Assembly: GCA_964647545.1 (NCBI GenBank)
Contig: CAZYHS010000005.1
Location: 28,122 to 92,121 of the forward strand
Length of the DNA stretch: 64,000 bases
Direction: 5' to 3'
DNA from: CAZYHS01 sp964647545
GTDB taxonomy: Bacteria; UBA10199; GCA-002796325; 1-14-0-20-49-13
A program made the translations under genes and the position numbers. A model generated the notes under the pieces. It did no database searches, was not told the DNA's origin, and was given only the letters and a program-made list of their open reading frames with translations. This document shows, piece by piece, positions 28,067 to 36,625 of the stretch; position 1 is the stretch's first letter; each line of letters begins with the position of its first letter.

Positions 28067-29515
28067 CTAGAGGGCTAGCAGTGAAAGCAGCGCGTCCGGC
28101 ATAATCCCGAGCAAAACAGTGGCCGCCGCCGAAATAAAAATAATTGCGAACAGAGAAGATTGAGGCCTTGCGCTGATTTCTGTTTCGATAGATGGCTGAT
28201 GAAAGAACATTGCGACAGCCGGCTTCATATAAAAGTAAAGTGAAACAAAGCTATTAAGAAGCGCCGCGGCTACCAGCCACAAATAGCCCTGCCGGACCAG
28301 TTCGTTAAAAATATAAAATTTAGCAAAAAAACCGCCGGCCGGCGGAAGGCCGGCAAGCGACATGAGCATTATGAGAAAAGCGATCGAAACCGCAGGCATC
28401 GATTTTGCGAGACCCGAAAAGACCGCCAGCTGAGTGAATTCTCCGCTTGTTGAACTCCGGCGCATTCTTTCGGAAACCAGCGTAAGCACTGCAAATATGC
28501 CCATAGTAGCCACAGCGTAGGTGACGACATAAAAAAGAAGGGCTTTTCTAAGTTCAATGTTCGTTCCGTCCGAGATGACGAGGGCTGTCAGCATGTAGCC
28601 GGCCTGCGCAATCGAAGAATAAGCCATCATCCTTTTAATGTCGTCTTGAACTATGGCCAAAAAGTTGCCCAAGGTCATTGTCGCAAAGGCAATTGCCGCG
28701 ATGAGCGTTTGTATGCCGCTGTCAGATTGAGCCGATATAAACATGACTAACTTGGCAACGGTAAGGATGGCGGCGGCTTTTACGGCCGTTGCAAAAAAGC
28801 CCGCAACCGGCAAAGGGGCGCCCTGATAGACATCGGGGGCCCACCATTGCATCGGGAATATCGCGGCTTTGAAAATAATTCCGGAGACAAGAAGGGCCGA
28901 GGCGATTTGCATAAAGCCTTGGTTGGTTATGGCGAACCTGAAGGTTGAAAGCTCGAACGAGCCTGTGGCACCGTAGTAGAAAGCCGCGCCGAATAAAAAT
29001 ATTGCGGCGGCCACAGAACCCATAACGAAATATTTTATCGATGCTTCAAGCGGCAGTCGTTCCCCCCTTGCAAAGCCGGCAAGAACGTAAGCGGCAAGTG
29101 AAAGCGTTTCCATGCCCATGAAAAGAACGACAAGGTTTCTGGCAGTGAGCATTAATGCACCGCCGAAAGCCGAAAATAGAATAAGGGCCAGCAAATCTCC
29201 CCACGGAAGCAGTCTTCCGTTAAAATAATTATTGGCCGATATGGCGCCCGCCGCACATGACGCCAGAACGATCGCCACACCGAAGAGCGAGAACTTGTCC
29301 AAATCTATCATGGCGGGAAACGTTGTCGCGACAAGCGGCAATTCAGCTACGATATCTTTCGCCGCAAAAAATATGGCGGCCGCAAAAAACGCTACGCACA
29401 AAACCGTGAGCAGCTCGTTGAGCTTGCGGGGAAGCTTAAGCCCCAAAAGCAAAATAAAAATTCCGCCGATGGGAAGTATCGTTATCGGCAGCGTTTGTAT
29501 GACAAATGAGGTCAT
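28067..29515 (-). CDS. nuoN: NADH-quinone oxidoreductase subunit N
   Basis: Antiporter-like membrane subunit of complex I, 482 residues and about 14 helices. It has the family's key segments: FMGMETLSLAAYVLAGF with the TM5 glutamate, the long KYFVMGSVAAAIFLFGAAF helix, DDIKRMMAYSSIAQAGYML and LAGLPPAGGFFAKFYIF. It takes part in proton pumping coupled to quinone reduction. The start overlaps the nuoM stop by four bases (ATGA). It is the last gene of the complex I locus. Confidence 0.96.
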   Translation of the reverse strand: MTSFVIQTLPITILPIGGIFILLLGLKLPRKLNELLTVLCVAFFAAAIFFAAKDIVAELPLVATTFPAMIDLDKFSLFGVAIVLASCAAGAISANNYFNGRLLPWGDLLALILFSAFGGALMLTARNLVVLFMGMETLSLAAYVLAGFARGERLPLEASIKYFVMGSVAAAIFLFGAAFYYGATGSFELSTFRFAITNQGFMQIASALLVSGIIFKAAIFPMQWWAPDVYQGAPLPVAGFFATAVKAAAILTVAKLVMFISAQSDSGIQTLIAAIAFATMTLGNFLAIVQDDIKRMMAYSSIAQAGYMLTALVISDGTNIELRKALLFYVVTYAVATMGIFAVLTLVSERMRRSSTSGEFTQLAVFSGLAKSMPAVSIAFLIMLMSLAGLPPAGGFFAKFYIFNELVRQGYLWLVAAALLNSFVSLYFYMKPAVAMFFHQPSIETEISARPQSSLFAIIFISAAATVLLGIMPDALLSLLAL

Positions 29516-31221
29516 TGGCTTGCCTCGTTGTTTTGGTCGTCTTCGTCGTAAGCGTTCTGACCGGCTTCGGCATCGTCTGTGTCGGTCTCTTGTTGTTCAT
29601 CGCCTGATTGATACGGCTCATCCGCCGGAATGTATATTTTAGTTCTTGGGTCGTCTCCCGCCGGAGCATCGACCGAAAAATTATCCGGTACGATGAGCTC
29701 GGGCTTAAACTCAATTCGAGGGAGTGCGATGTTTTGGACTTTTGTGTCTGCTTCATGAACTTCGCGCTTTGACAGCTCGACGAAATTATTTACCGAAGGA
29801 TATATTTTTTTGATCAGCCCGTTGGGCGCAACTCCGACCCAAACAATCAATATTACAAGTGGAAGAATTGTGAATATTTCGGCGGCGCTTGCATCTTTAA
29901 GGTTTACCTCGCTTTTAGCTTTACCAAAGAAGACCCTTTCAATCGCCCACAGCATGTAGGCGGCTGCTATTACTACCGAAGAGACGGCGACAATCGCGTA
30001 AATCCCGTCGACTTTGTATGCTCCGACAAGCGATAGAAATTCTCCGGTAAAATTATTGAGGCCGGGAAGACCGATCGAAGCCAGTCCGGCAAATATGAAT
30101 GCAAATGAAAGGAGCGGAATGCGTCTTGAATATCCGCCCATTTCTCCGATGACCCGCGTGTGCCCCCTTGCGTAAATGAAACCAAAAATTAAAAAGAGGG
30201 CGCCGGTGGAGATGCCGTGATTGAACATTTGAAGGACGCCGCCGGTCACGCCCTCTTTATTTAGTGCGGCAAACCCCAGCAAAACAAAACCCATGTGCGA
30301 AATGCTCGAATACGCGATGAGCCTCTTAAGATCTGTTTGGGCAAGGGCGGTGACGGCGCCGTAGATAATGGCGACGCAAGCTAGAATAAAAAGGACCTCT
30401 CTTGATGACGCGACCGCGTGTGGAAATACCGGCATTGCTATGCGGTAAAACCCCCACAGACCGGCTTTTAAAAAAAGTCCGGCGAGGAGAATGGAGCCGG
30501 CAGTCGGCGCCTCGGTGTGCGCGTCAGGAAGCCACGTGTGAAGAGGCACCAGCGGAATTTTTATGGCAAAGGCAAATGCGAACGCAGCAAAGAGCGCAAG
30601 TTGGATGTTGGGCGCCAGTGCAAGCGCAGGGAGTTCCGTAAGATTGAATGAGCCGGTGTAAGTAAATAAATAAAAAATGGCGGAGAGCATGGCGACTGAC
30701 CCCGCCGCCGTAAAAAGCAGGAATTTGTAAGCAACTTTTATTCTTTCGCCGCTGCCGAACATGCCGATGATGAGATACATTGGGATCAGCATAGCTTCCC
30801 AAAAAACAAAAAATAAAAACAGGTCGAGCGACGCAAAAACTCCAAGTAGGCCGACCTCGGAAATCAGCAAAAGCGAATAGAACTCCTTACGCCGTGCTTT
30901 GATCTCGTTCCACGAAGCAATGATCGCGACAAGGGTCAAAAGCCCGGTCAGAGCGAACATTAAAGCCGCGGCTCCGTCTAGGCCGACGTGATAATTGATC
31001 TTAAGAGAAGGTATCCAAGATGCTTTTTCCTGCAGGCTTATTAACGACGAGTTGCCGGTAAGCTTGAACGCAACACCGCACAATGCAAGAGTAAGAGCGC
31101 TCGCGGCTATGGCTATCTGTCTTACCCCTTCTTCAAATCGGCGCGGAACGAACAAGATCGCCAGAACCCCAAGAAGAGGAGAAAATATCGTAAACGAAAG
31201 CAAATGATTCAATATCGGCAT
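29512..31221 (-). CDS. nuoM: NADH-quinone oxidoreductase subunit M with acidic C-terminal extension
   Basis: Antiporter-like proton-pumping subunit. The membrane core (about residues 1-480) includes FFVFWEAMLIPMYLIIG with the essential glutamate, KIPLVPLHTWLPDAHTEAPT, TDLKRLIAYSSISHMG and LPGLNNFTGEFL. The remaining ~90 residues are unusual: after IYPSVNNFVELSKREV comes a hydrophilic stretch ending in a very acidic segment (DTDDAEAGQNAYDEDDQNN). NuoM usually ends near residue 490-510. The tail may be an add-on that contacts other proteins at the membrane surface. The gene overlaps nuoN by four bases. Confidence 0.95.
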   Translation of the reverse strand: MPILNHLLSFTIFSPLLGVLAILFVPRRFEEGVRQIAIAASALTLALCGVAFKLTGNSSLISLQEKASWIPSLKINYHVGLDGAAALMFALTGLLTLVAIIASWNEIKARRKEFYSLLLISEVGLLGVFASLDLFLFFVFWEAMLIPMYLIIGMFGSGERIKVAYKFLLFTAAGSVAMLSAIFYLFTYTGSFNLTELPALALAPNIQLALFAAFAFAFAIKIPLVPLHTWLPDAHTEAPTAGSILLAGLFLKAGLWGFYRIAMPVFPHAVASSREVLFILACVAIIYGAVTALAQTDLKRLIAYSSISHMGFVLLGFAALNKEGVTGGVLQMFNHGISTGALFLIFGFIYARGHTRVIGEMGGYSRRIPLLSFAFIFAGLASIGLPGLNNFTGEFLSLVGAYKVDGIYAIVAVSSVVIAAAYMLWAIERVFFGKAKSEVNLKDASAAEIFTILPLVILIVWVGVAPNGLIKKIYPSVNNFVELSKREVHEADTKVQNIALPRIEFKPELIVPDNFSVDAPAGDDPRTKIYIPADEPYQSGDEQQETDTDDAEAGQNAYDEDDQNNEASQ

Positions 31222-31224
31222 AAA

Positions 31225-33171
31225 TTAAAAAAACATCAGCAGCAAAATAAACGACAAGCCTACGACCATGAAAAAAATATAATGTGCCGTTTGTCCCGTC
31301 TGCAGCGAAACCCCCAGCCTTGCGGCAAGCGAAACAACTCTAGGGGGCCCTTCGACGCAAACATCGTTTATAATAGCTTTGTCCACGCCCCTATAAATTA
31401 CGTTGCGCGAAACCCAAAGAACCGGAGCGACTATCGCGTACGAATAAAAAGCATCGATGTAGCAGGCGTTTGAAATGAGCCGGTATGTGCGGCGAAATCT
31501 GCCAGCCAGCGCCGACATCCATTCAGGCCGCTGGACGTAAATTATCCAAGCGACAAAGGCCCAGTGAGCGGCCCAAAGTGTGTTTATAATTTCAAGAATG
31601 TGCGAAAGATTTTTGTGCGTCGGTGCGGCTCGTGTGAACGACTCTACAAAACGCCCGCCGAGAAAATCTCCAAAAGCCTCTTTCATCAGTCCACCGAAAA
31701 GCGATAGCATCCCAAGGATCACAAGCGGAATAAGCATGGAAGGCGAACTTTCGCCGGCTGTTTTTACCGAACCGGCGCGAGGCTTGCCAAAAAAGACAAG
31801 GCCTATCACCCTAAACGAATAGAACGCCGTCAAAGCAGCCGTTGCAAAACCGGCCGCCCAAAGCCAATAATCGCCTTTGTAAAAAGCCTCCCAAAGAATC
31901 GCTCCCTTGCTGTAAAATCCGGCAGATGGAAATATGCCGCACATCGCGACCGCGGCCGCAAGATATGACCAAAACGTTCCGGGGAGGCGTTTTTTAAGAC
32001 CGCCCATTTTAAAAATGTCCTGCTCTCCGCCGAGAGCATGAATGACCGCACCGGCTCCCATGAAAAGAGCGGCTTTAAAAAATGCGTGAATGACAAGATG
32101 AAACACGGCCGGCACATAGGCGCCAAGTCCTTCCGACATGAACATCATGCCAAGCTGTGAAATGGTCGAGTAGGCCAGAACTTTTTTAATATCCCTCTGG
32201 GTCAGGGCAAAGATCGCCCCCATTAGCATTGTGATCGCTCCAACGATCGCAACGACTGAAAGGGCCACGGGCGAAAGCGCAAACAAAAAGTTCAATCGCG
32301 CCACCATATAGATGCCGGCGGTCACCATCGTCGCCGCGTGAATTAGCGCCGACACAGGAGTAGGGCCGGTCATCGCGTCGGGAAGCCACACAAAAAGAGG
32401 GAGCTGAGCCGACTTTCCGCACGCACCTGCAAAGAGAAGCAGGCAGATCGGAGTCGCCCCCGCGACAAGAAACGCCGCGTTTCTTTCTATCGTTTCAAAG
32501 TTCAACGGGTTGTGTCCGGCAAGTGTTTGACCGGCAAGAAGGTGCCAGATCCAAAGTATGCCGACTAGCATGGCCGCATCGCCGATCCGGTTGACGATGA
32601 ACGCTTTCTTGCCGGCACGAGCCTTGTCGATGTCGGTAAACCAGAAAGATATCAACAGGTACGAGCAGAGGCCGACACCTTCCCAGCCAACGAACATCAA
32701 GAGCATGTTGTCGGCAAGCACAAGCACAAGCATGAAAAAAAGGAAGAGATTGAGCTGGGCGAAATAGCGGCAGAATCCGTCGTCGCGGTCCATGTAGCCC
32801 AAACTGTAAATATGGATGAGGGTGCCTACCCCCGTCACCAGCAGAGACATGATAAGAGAAAGTTCGTCGGCGCGAAGTCCGATCTCAATCTGCCAGTCGG
32901 CAAATACGGCCCATTTAAAAAAAGGACCGGTCAAAGCCGATGCGCGGCTTCCTTCAATCCCCGTCAAAATCCAAAACACCCAGAACGAAGCGAAAAAAGC
33001 CAAAAGCGGGCCGGCCACTCCGAAAAATGCGGCGGCCTTGGCAGCTCCGCCCGACGAGCCGCGAGAGGTCGATGCAAAAATGAAATTGAGAATAGAGGTA
33101 GCCAGCGGCAAAAGGACAATCATCCCTATTAACCCGTCTATGGAAAGCAAATTTAAAATTGAGGCGGACAT
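31225..33171 (-). CDS. nuoL: NADH-quinone oxidoreductase subunit L
   Basis: Distal proton-pumping subunit, 648 residues. Landmarks are FVGWEGVGLCSYLLISFW with the TM5 glutamate, QLPLFVWLPDAMTGPTPVSA, LIHAATMVTAGIYMVARLN, and RDIKKVLAYSTISQLG, followed by the C-terminal region that forms the lateral helix. The stop of nuoK overlaps its ATG (TAATG), and nuoM begins three bases after its stop, so K-L-M-N form one translational unit. Confidence 0.97.
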   Translation of the reverse strand: MSASILNLLSIDGLIGMIVLLPLATSILNFIFASTSRGSSGGAAKAAAFFGVAGPLLAFFASFWVFWILTGIEGSRASALTGPFFKWAVFADWQIEIGLRADELSLIMSLLVTGVGTLIHIYSLGYMDRDDGFCRYFAQLNLFLFFMLVLVLADNMLLMFVGWEGVGLCSYLLISFWFTDIDKARAGKKAFIVNRIGDAAMLVGILWIWHLLAGQTLAGHNPLNFETIERNAAFLVAGATPICLLLFAGACGKSAQLPLFVWLPDAMTGPTPVSALIHAATMVTAGIYMVARLNFLFALSPVALSVVAIVGAITMLMGAIFALTQRDIKKVLAYSTISQLGMMFMSEGLGAYVPAVFHLVIHAFFKAALFMGAGAVIHALGGEQDIFKMGGLKKRLPGTFWSYLAAAVAMCGIFPSAGFYSKGAILWEAFYKGDYWLWAAGFATAALTAFYSFRVIGLVFFGKPRAGSVKTAGESSPSMLIPLVILGMLSLFGGLMKEAFGDFLGGRFVESFTRAAPTHKNLSHILEIINTLWAAHWAFVAWIIYVQRPEWMSALAGRFRRTYRLISNACYIDAFYSYAIVAPVLWVSRNVIYRGVDKAIINDVCVEGPPRVVSLAARLGVSLQTGQTAHYIFFMVVGLSFILLLMFF

Positions 33172-33461
33172 TAATTTCTCAGTTCTCTAAAGTTTGAGAT
33201 ATCGATCGAGCCGGTATTTTTAAAAAGCGAAATAATTATCGACAATCCGACCGCGGCTTCGGCGGCCGCGATTACAAACACAAAAAGAACCATAACGTGT
33301 CCATCCAGTCCGGAGTGCATTTTTGAAAATGCGACCAGAGCCATATTGCAGGCCGAAAGCATTAGCTCGATTGACATGAGGACAATGATAAGATTTCGGC
33401 GCACGAGTACGCCGGCAATTCCAATGCAAAATACGATCGTTGATAGGATTATTTGATCCAC
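33171..33461 (-). CDS. nuoK: NADH-quinone oxidoreductase subunit K
   Basis: Small three-helix membrane subunit of 96 residues. It has the conserved buried glutamates within LIIVLMSIELMLSACN and FVFVIAAAEAAVGLSI. The start is GTG at 33461; no strong Shine-Dalgarno is seen. It lies 99 bases after the secreted-protein gene, with a terminator in between, so nuoK-N probably need their own promoter. Confidence 0.93.
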   Translation of the reverse strand: MDQIILSTIVFCIGIAGVLVRRNLIIVLMSIELMLSACNMALVAFSKMHSGLDGHVMVLFVFVIAAAEAAVGLSIIISLFKNTGSIDISNFRELRN

Positions 33462-33500
33462 CCGATGCGAAAATTACATTTATTTCCGCATATCTGCAAT

Positions 33501-33540
33501 AAAAAACCGGCCTTCTTTCCCCTACTTTAAGAAGGCCGGT
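33501..33540 (-). terminator. terminator between the inserted secreted-protein gene and nuoK
   Basis: A perfect 10-base-pair stem (ACCGGCCTTC with GAAGGCCGGT) is followed on the minus strand by a run of six T. It lies 20 bases after the stop of the secreted-protein gene and 40 bases before nuoK. Confidence 0.85.
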
Positions 33541-33560
33541 CTTACAAGCGCGTTATTCAT

Positions 33561-34955
33561 CTATTCTGCGCAGAGAGTTTTTCCGTCGAGAGGTTCCGGA
33601 GAGTCATTTGGAGGCAAGCCGATACGAATTCTTATCGACTCATAGAGGTGTCCGGTTTGCAGGTCGGTGATATAGATAATCTGGTCAACCGGCACCGGCA
33701 TTTCCGGATTTGCGCCAAACACGATTCGGACTTTGTTACGAGCGATTTCCGTCACTCCATAATTCATGAGCAGCGGAATGTTGTGCGTAGTAACTGTGCC
33801 GGCTGATACGTCGTCGAGAACGACTTCGAACTGCTCGCTAAGCGCCATTTGTCTATAGGAATCATAGCAAGATACTTCTTGAGGGGCAAAACCTAGCGCG
33901 ACCGGTTCAGTTTCGCTTTCGGCTTTGTTGTCTATTCCGTCTTCGGCCTTAGGGGGAGACAACATGGCTATAATTTTATTAAGGTCGAAATTTTTGTTCG
34001 TTAAAGAGACTTTACTTGAAAAATCGGCTTCGTCGATCGTGTTCAGGAAGGCTGCAAGTTCAACGCTTGCGCCGGAAGAACCGTTTGCGATCGCGGCGGC
34101 CAAAAATCCCATGCTTGGCTCGACGCCGTCCTTTGCTAGAATGGCATCCATTATAGCGACCGTTTTTTTATAGGTCAGCGTTTTTGAGAGGTCGGCAATA
34201 ACTCCAAACGATGCGTTTGTTTGAAGTTGCCACTTATTGGCCAAATCTTTCATTAGAGGTTTCATTTTGCCATTCGAGCCACTCTTGAACGCTGCAAGAA
34301 ATTGGCTGACAAGCTCTTCGTGCCCCATGATCATAGAATTTCCAAGCATCCCGAAAAGAATATCGGGCGTCTCACAGATCGCATCGTTGGGTTTGGGTTT
34401 GCAAATTTCAACACCCGACACCTTCATCATTTCGACGCCTTCTATTGTCTTTGCCGATTTTGCATCTTCTATATCCAACAGTTGTAAAAGTTTGGAGTCG
34501 GGGTCGCTTTCTTCAAAGTTTAGTATCATGATTCCTCTGGCATACTTTACGTCGCTCATATCTTCGGCAATGCGCAACTCGATCCCAAATAATATGTTTG
34601 ATGTGGAGTCGATTTCATCCTTTATGTCTAAAAGTACTTTATCTTTGGCTGTCGGGAATTCAGTCTTAGTAGCTGCAACGTAAGCAAGTTTAAGAAATTC
34701 AATTGAAGGTGAATCTAAAAATGTACCCGAGGTAGTCCATGCAAGCAGTTGAACATCGGGCATGGCGTCGAAAATAGATTTAGGAGTTTGTGGTCCTGAG
34801 CCACCCCCGTCTGAGGTCTTAGGATCCACTTGATCGACAGACGACTTATCTGCCGTGCAGCTACAACCTGAACCGCTACCTGTAAAGTCAGACGCGGCAA
34901 TCAGGTAAGGGGACGCCAACATTAGAATAGCCATTATTATGTGACGGATTTTCAT
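33561..34955 (-). CDS. secreted protein of unknown function inside the complex I locus
   Basis: Protein of 464 residues with a signal peptide (MKIRHIIMAILMLASPYLIAA) and then a Gly/Ser/Cys-rich stretch with two cysteines in GCSC. The rest alternates hydrophobic strands and acidic loops; the pattern loosely resembles DUF3352-type envelope proteins, but I cannot confirm that. A GGAGG Shine-Dalgarno precedes the ATG. It stands between nuoJ and nuoK in the same direction, with 127 bases upstream and its own terminator downstream, so it looks like a separate transcription unit inserted into the locus. A role in complex I is not shown. Confidence 0.65.
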   Translation of the reverse strand: MKIRHIIMAILMLASPYLIAASDFTGSGSGCSCTADKSSVDQVDPKTSDGGGSGPQTPKSIFDAMPDVQLLAWTTSGTFLDSPSIEFLKLAYVAATKTEFPTAKDKVLLDIKDEIDSTSNILFGIELRIAEDMSDVKYARGIMILNFEESDPDSKLLQLLDIEDAKSAKTIEGVEMMKVSGVEICKPKPNDAICETPDILFGMLGNSMIMGHEELVSQFLAAFKSGSNGKMKPLMKDLANKWQLQTNASFGVIADLSKTLTYKKTVAIMDAILAKDGVEPSMGFLAAAIANGSSGASVELAAFLNTIDEADFSSKVSLTNKNFDLNKIIAMLSPPKAEDGIDNKAESETEPVALGFAPQEVSCYDSYRQMALSEQFEVVLDDVSAGTVTTHNIPLLMNYGVTEIARNKVRIVFGANPEMPVPVDQIIYITDLQTGHLYESIRIRIGLPPNDSPEPLDGKTLCAE

Positions 34956-35082
34956 AAAGCCTCCGTCATCATTTACTGCAATTAGTGTGCCTATTTTGTG
35001 GTGTAAAAACTCAATGATTTTGTGGGCGCAGTCGCACTAGCGCTATCAAAATGATAAAAAGCAGATAAATGTCGGATATTGT

Positions 35083-35589
35083 TTATTGTTTTGGGGATTT
35101 TGTGACGAGCTTTTTGTCGATCACAACTGCACCGACTATGGCGACAAGGAGTAAAACACTCAAAACTTCGAACGGCACCGCGTACTTTGTGAGAAGCAAT
35201 TTTCCTACGGCCTCGACGCTCCCCGAAATTTCGGTCGACTCGGTGTCGGATAGGCCGCGTCTTATTATCCAAAGCGCCGTTAACGAGACCGCGGCGAAAT
35301 AGATGGCGCCGATTCCAAGGATGAGCCGCTCGCCCGACATAGTTTTCCACTTCAAGTCGGACTTACCCGTTCGGATCATCATAACGACAAAAATGACAAG
35401 CACCATTATGGCGCCGGCGTACAGAAGCACCTGCAGGGCCGCAACAATATGAGCGTTAAGAGTTAAAAAATAGGCGGCTTGCAAAAGAAGCGTGCTGATG
35501 AGCCAAAGTGCGCCGGCCAGAGGATTCTTCGAGATTATTACGAGGAACGCACAAACAACTATGGCCGCAGCAAGAAAGTAGAACGTCAT
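35083..35589 (-). CDS. nuoJ: NADH-quinone oxidoreductase subunit J
   Basis: Membrane subunit of 168 residues with five helices, including the characteristic NAHIVAALQVLLYAGAIMVLVIFVVMMI, whose pi-bulge helix takes part in coupling. It starts six bases after the nuoH stop; in most genomes nuoI lies exactly here. After its stop come 127 bases without a gene and then the inserted secreted-protein gene. Confidence 0.94.
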   Translation of the reverse strand: MTFYFLAAAIVVCAFLVIISKNPLAGALWLISTLLLQAAYFLTLNAHIVAALQVLLYAGAIMVLVIFVVMMIRTGKSDLKWKTMSGERLILGIGAIYFAAVSLTALWIIRRGLSDTESTEISGSVEAVGKLLLTKYAVPFEVLSVLLLVAIVGAVVIDKKLVTKSPKQ

Positions 35590-35595
35590 ATTTTT

Positions 35596-36624
35596 TTAAT
35601 AGGCCAAAACCACGCCGGTGACAATCAAATTGATGAGAGCCAGCGGCAGCAAAGCGGTCCAGCCAAGTTTCATTAGCTGGTCATATCTAAAACGAGGGAG
35701 CGTCCATCTGACCCAGATGAATAGCCAGCAGACAGCAAAAGTTTTCAGCAGAAACGCGGCAATTTGCAGCGGCACAAGAAATCCCGGAAGGCCATCGAGG
35801 TGTGAGGGGACGAACGGAATTTGCCAGCCGCCAAGAAAGAGGGTTACAAAAATCATCGAGGCGACGGCAATGTGGGCATATTCGGCCATGAAAAAGAGGG
35901 CAAACCTCATGCTGGAATATTCGGTGTGATATCCGCCGACAAGTTCCGATTCTCCCTCTGGAAGATCGAACGGGTTTCGATTCGTCTCTGCAAATAGAGC
36001 CACCAGAAAAATCATCGCCGCCAGCGGCTGGATAAAAATATTCCAACCGACGAGGTTGTTGCCTTGCAGAGCAACGATTTCGTCGAGCCTTACAGAGCCG
36101 GCCGACATTATCACGCTCAAAAGGGCCGCTCCCATCGCGACCTCGTAGCTGATATTTTGAGCCGCTGCGCGCAGTCCGCCAAAAAGAGAATAGGTTCCGC
36201 CGCCGGCCGCTCCGGCGATCAAGGTTGAAAAGACCCCCATGGCGCCGATCGCTAAAATATAAAGGAGCCCGATGTTCATGTCGGCGATCTGAAAATTATA
36301 GACGCCGCTGCCAACCTGCACGGGGGCTGCGAACGGAAGCGGAGCGACAAGCGATATCGCGACGGTTAAAGCGAGTATCGGTGCCAGAGTAAAAAGAAAA
36401 GGATGTGCCTTTTCGCACATGACATCTTCTTTGAAGAAAAGTTTCAACACGTCGGCAAAATTATGGATGAAGCCGCCGAGCTTTATGCCGGCGATGCTTG
36501 CACGATTTGGGCCGCGCCTGTCCTGAATATAGGCCGAGCCTTTTCTTTCAAGCCAGATGAGAAGAGGCACAAAAGTCAAAACGATCGAAATAAAAAAGAC
36601 TATTTTAAAGATTGAGAAGATCAT
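35596..36624 (-). CDS. nuoH: NADH-quinone oxidoreductase subunit H
   Basis: Membrane subunit that forms the quinone entrance with NuoB and NuoD, 342 residues. Conserved parts are WLERKGSAYIQDRRGPNR, the E-channel region AETNRNPFDLPEGESELVGG and a HTEYSSMRFALFFMAEY loop. One base separates it from the nuoG stop. Confidence 0.97.
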   Translation of the reverse strand: MIFSIFKIVFFISIVLTFVPLLIWLERKGSAYIQDRRGPNRASIAGIKLGGFIHNFADVLKLFFKEDVMCEKAHPFLFTLAPILALTVAISLVAPLPFAAPVQVGSGVYNFQIADMNIGLLYILAIGAMGVFSTLIAGAAGGGTYSLFGGLRAAAQNISYEVAMGAALLSVIMSAGSVRLDEIVALQGNNLVGWNIFIQPLAAMIFLVALFAETNRNPFDLPEGESELVGGYHTEYSSMRFALFFMAEYAHIAVASMIFVTLFLGGWQIPFVPSHLDGLPGFLVPLQIAAFLLKTFAVCWLFIWVRWTLPRFRYDQLMKLGWTALLPLALINLIVTGVVLAY

Positions 36625-36625
36625 T

